From NCBI GenBank assembly GCA_940337035.1, contig CALNHX010001947.1, positions 1 through 64,000 on the forward strand: a stretch of 64,000 bases of DNA, in the 5' to 3' direction. The position numbers were made by a program, and so were the translations under genes. Source of the stretch: Agriotes lineatus. Taxonomy: Eukaryota; Arthropoda; Insecta; Coleoptera; Elateridae. The notes below the pieces were generated by a model. That model worked only from the letters and a program-made list of their open reading frames with translations. It was not told where the DNA came from and ran no database searches. Shown here piece by piece: positions 62,967-64,000 of the stretch (positions within the stretch are counted from its first letter, which is position 1; the number at the start of each line of letters is the position of its first letter).

Positions 62967-64000
62967 CTAAATTATATTTTCCAAATATGGGTGTATCGCC
63001 GAGATATGAAAACGACCCCTTACTCTATTATCTGTTTCATTGATAAGTTCGTATGTATTTTCATTGCTTAGAATCTTATGTACCCTGTAAGGTCCTTCAT
63101 AGGCGTTTAAAAATTTCGCACAGATCTTCTCTCTGCGATCAGCTACCTTGAGCTTTTTTATTATGACTCGATCCCCAATTTTAAACTTCATTCGCTTCTT
63201 AATTTTGCGATTTATCTTCTCTTCGTAACGGTCCTGAGTTTTCTTAACTCGTTCTCTTACTTGTTCTAATAGTTCGTTTATTCCGGTTGCATCTTCTTCT
63301 GGCCTCCATGGTCTCGCAGGTATAATGCTTTTACATAGGGTTACCGGACTTATCTCCGTTGCAATATTTGGTACGTTGTTCACGAAGTCTTCCACCTTTG
63401 GCAGGTACTGAACCCATCTATTATGGTGCTCATGAGTCATGATCTTTAGGTATTTTATCACTTCTTTGATGTACCTCTCTGCGATATTCGATTGCGGATG
63501 TCGTATGCTACAAAAGTAAGTTTTAATCCCCTTATGTTCCAAATTGTTGATTAATCTTGCGTTCTTGAAATAACTTGCATTATCGGCCAGCACTTTCCTC
63601 GGAGTTCCCACTTCTTGTTGATATTTTTCTATAGACTTGATAACGTGTTCGGTGTTACTGTATTTTGCTGGATAAAGTTTTATGTACTTTGAGAATACGT
63701 CAACCATTATTAAGATGTGTCTGTATCCAAATTGTCCCGGTACTGAGTTTCCCAAATAATCTATTGCAATTAATTCCAAAGGTTCGTTGACTCTAATACT
63801 TTTTATTATGTTCTGATTTGTATGGTTCTTTTCTTTGGCTAACTGGCATATTTGACAGCAATTTGTAAAATGTTTGATGAATTTTAAATCGTTTTTTGTA
63901 TAAAAACATTCGCGAAATATTAGCCAAGTCTTCCTTCCTCCACAATGTCCAAAAGTTAGATGAATTTCCCTGACAATGTCGACTACATCGTTTCTGCACA
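62967..64000 (-). CDS. Ty3/Gypsy Pol, integrase end (partial, runs off the window)
   Basis: The frame is open from the right edge of the window to the stop at 62,967. The integrase zinc domain comes first (IHLTFGHCGGRKTW with its His pair, then CCQICQLAK). The rve core follows: IAIDYLGNSVPG with the first Asp, VLADNASYFKN with the second, and HPQSNIAERYIKEV with the Glu. Then comes a C-terminal domain with FKIGDRVIIKKLK, NAYEGPYRVHKIL and GRFHISAIHPYLENII. All three catalytic acids are present and there is no break in view. The TTG (Leu) at about 63,779 is not a start. RT and RNase H would lie beyond 64,000. Probable Ty3/Gypsy by order and motifs. Confidence 0.9.
   Translation of the reverse strand, partial: CRNDVVDIVREIHLTFGHCGGRKTWLIFRECFYTKNDLKFIKHFTNCCQICQLAKEKNHTNQNIIKSIRVNEPLELIAIDYLGNSVPGQFGYRHILIMVDVFSKYIKLYPAKYSNTEHVIKSIEKYQQEVGTPRKVLADNASYFKNARLINNLEHKGIKTYFCSIRHPQSNIAERYIKEVIKYLKIMTHEHHNRWVQYLPKVEDFVNNVPNIATEISPVTLCKSIIPARPWRPEEDATGINELLEQVRERVKKTQDRYEEKINRKIKKRMKFKIGDRVIIKKLKVADRREKICAKFLNAYEGPYRVHKILSNENTYELINETDNRVRGRFHISAIHPYLENII

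Noticed and set aside
62967..63779. Start of the Gypsy frame at 63,779
   Set aside because: That codon is TTG within a frame that is open to the window edge; homologous integrase sequence continues upstream.

Overview
The window looks like AT-rich insect nuclear DNA made almost entirely of transposable elements, their relics and duplicated repeat-rich segments. I base 'insect' on the element mix: RTE and Jockey/CR1-like LINEs, a Ty1/copia element, a Ty3/Gypsy pol, mariner and pogo remnants, hAT-type MITEs, tRNA-derived SINEs, and C2H2 fingers of the KPYSCSVCEYKATQKS type. I cannot name the order or species. No intact ordinary cellular gene is visible. The only host-like coding sequences are two related C2H2 zinc-finger loci, both broken. 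There is no prokaryotic signal, no CRISPR array, no rRNA and no convincing free-standing tRNA gene.

Left part (1-16,300). A decayed LINE (1227-2224, minus) is followed by a GC-richer mosaic of short repeats (2450-3830). Next is zinc-finger locus 1 (4110-7480, minus), whose finger array is split by a hAT-type element (4453-5563, exact 8-bp TSD) and by a second TIR element (about 5866-6353) that supplies the stop codon. From 8600 to 13,870 I find only repeats. Positions 13,877-15,818 are copy 1 of a second duplicated segment, repeated at about 57,394-60,552.

Middle (16,300-30,400). A foldback MITE lies next to a complete, young copia element (16,997-21,550; 217-bp LTRs differing at one base; TSD TAACG). 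After it come an 8-bp-TSD MITE, a decayed RTE LINE, an interrupted tandem array of about 162-bp units, a TA-flanked MITE, and GC-richer unexplained DNA.

Nest (30,393-41,263). This holds zinc-finger locus 2, a direct copy of locus 1. Its 3' flank is split by a 5'-truncated LINE (element A, 30,417 to about 37,952). Element A contains an apparent solo LTR (about 34,985-37,502), which in turn contains a 5'-truncated RTE (35,385-37,259, 11-bp TSD). Locus 1 supplies the empty site.

Right part (41,300-64,000). First is a 2.45-kb element with inverted termini of about 285 bp, carrying a degenerate cysteine-rich protein (41,473-43,923); this is my best candidate for something not well described. After it come LINE and mariner relics, then a nearly whole LINE (47,535-54,113, 11-bp TSD) invaded by a 1.8-kb unknown insert and by a hAT-type MITE that itself holds a SINE. 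Next are several MITEs, a pogo-like deletion derivative (56,147-57,393), and copy 2 of the second duplicated segment with a short Crypton-like recombinase remnant. The window ends inside a Ty3/Gypsy pol on the minus strand.

The genes do not form a pathway. What the window offers is a layered insertion record: the two duplicated segments provide empty sites, so several insertions can be dated relative to the duplications. All product names are from motif reading; no database search was run.
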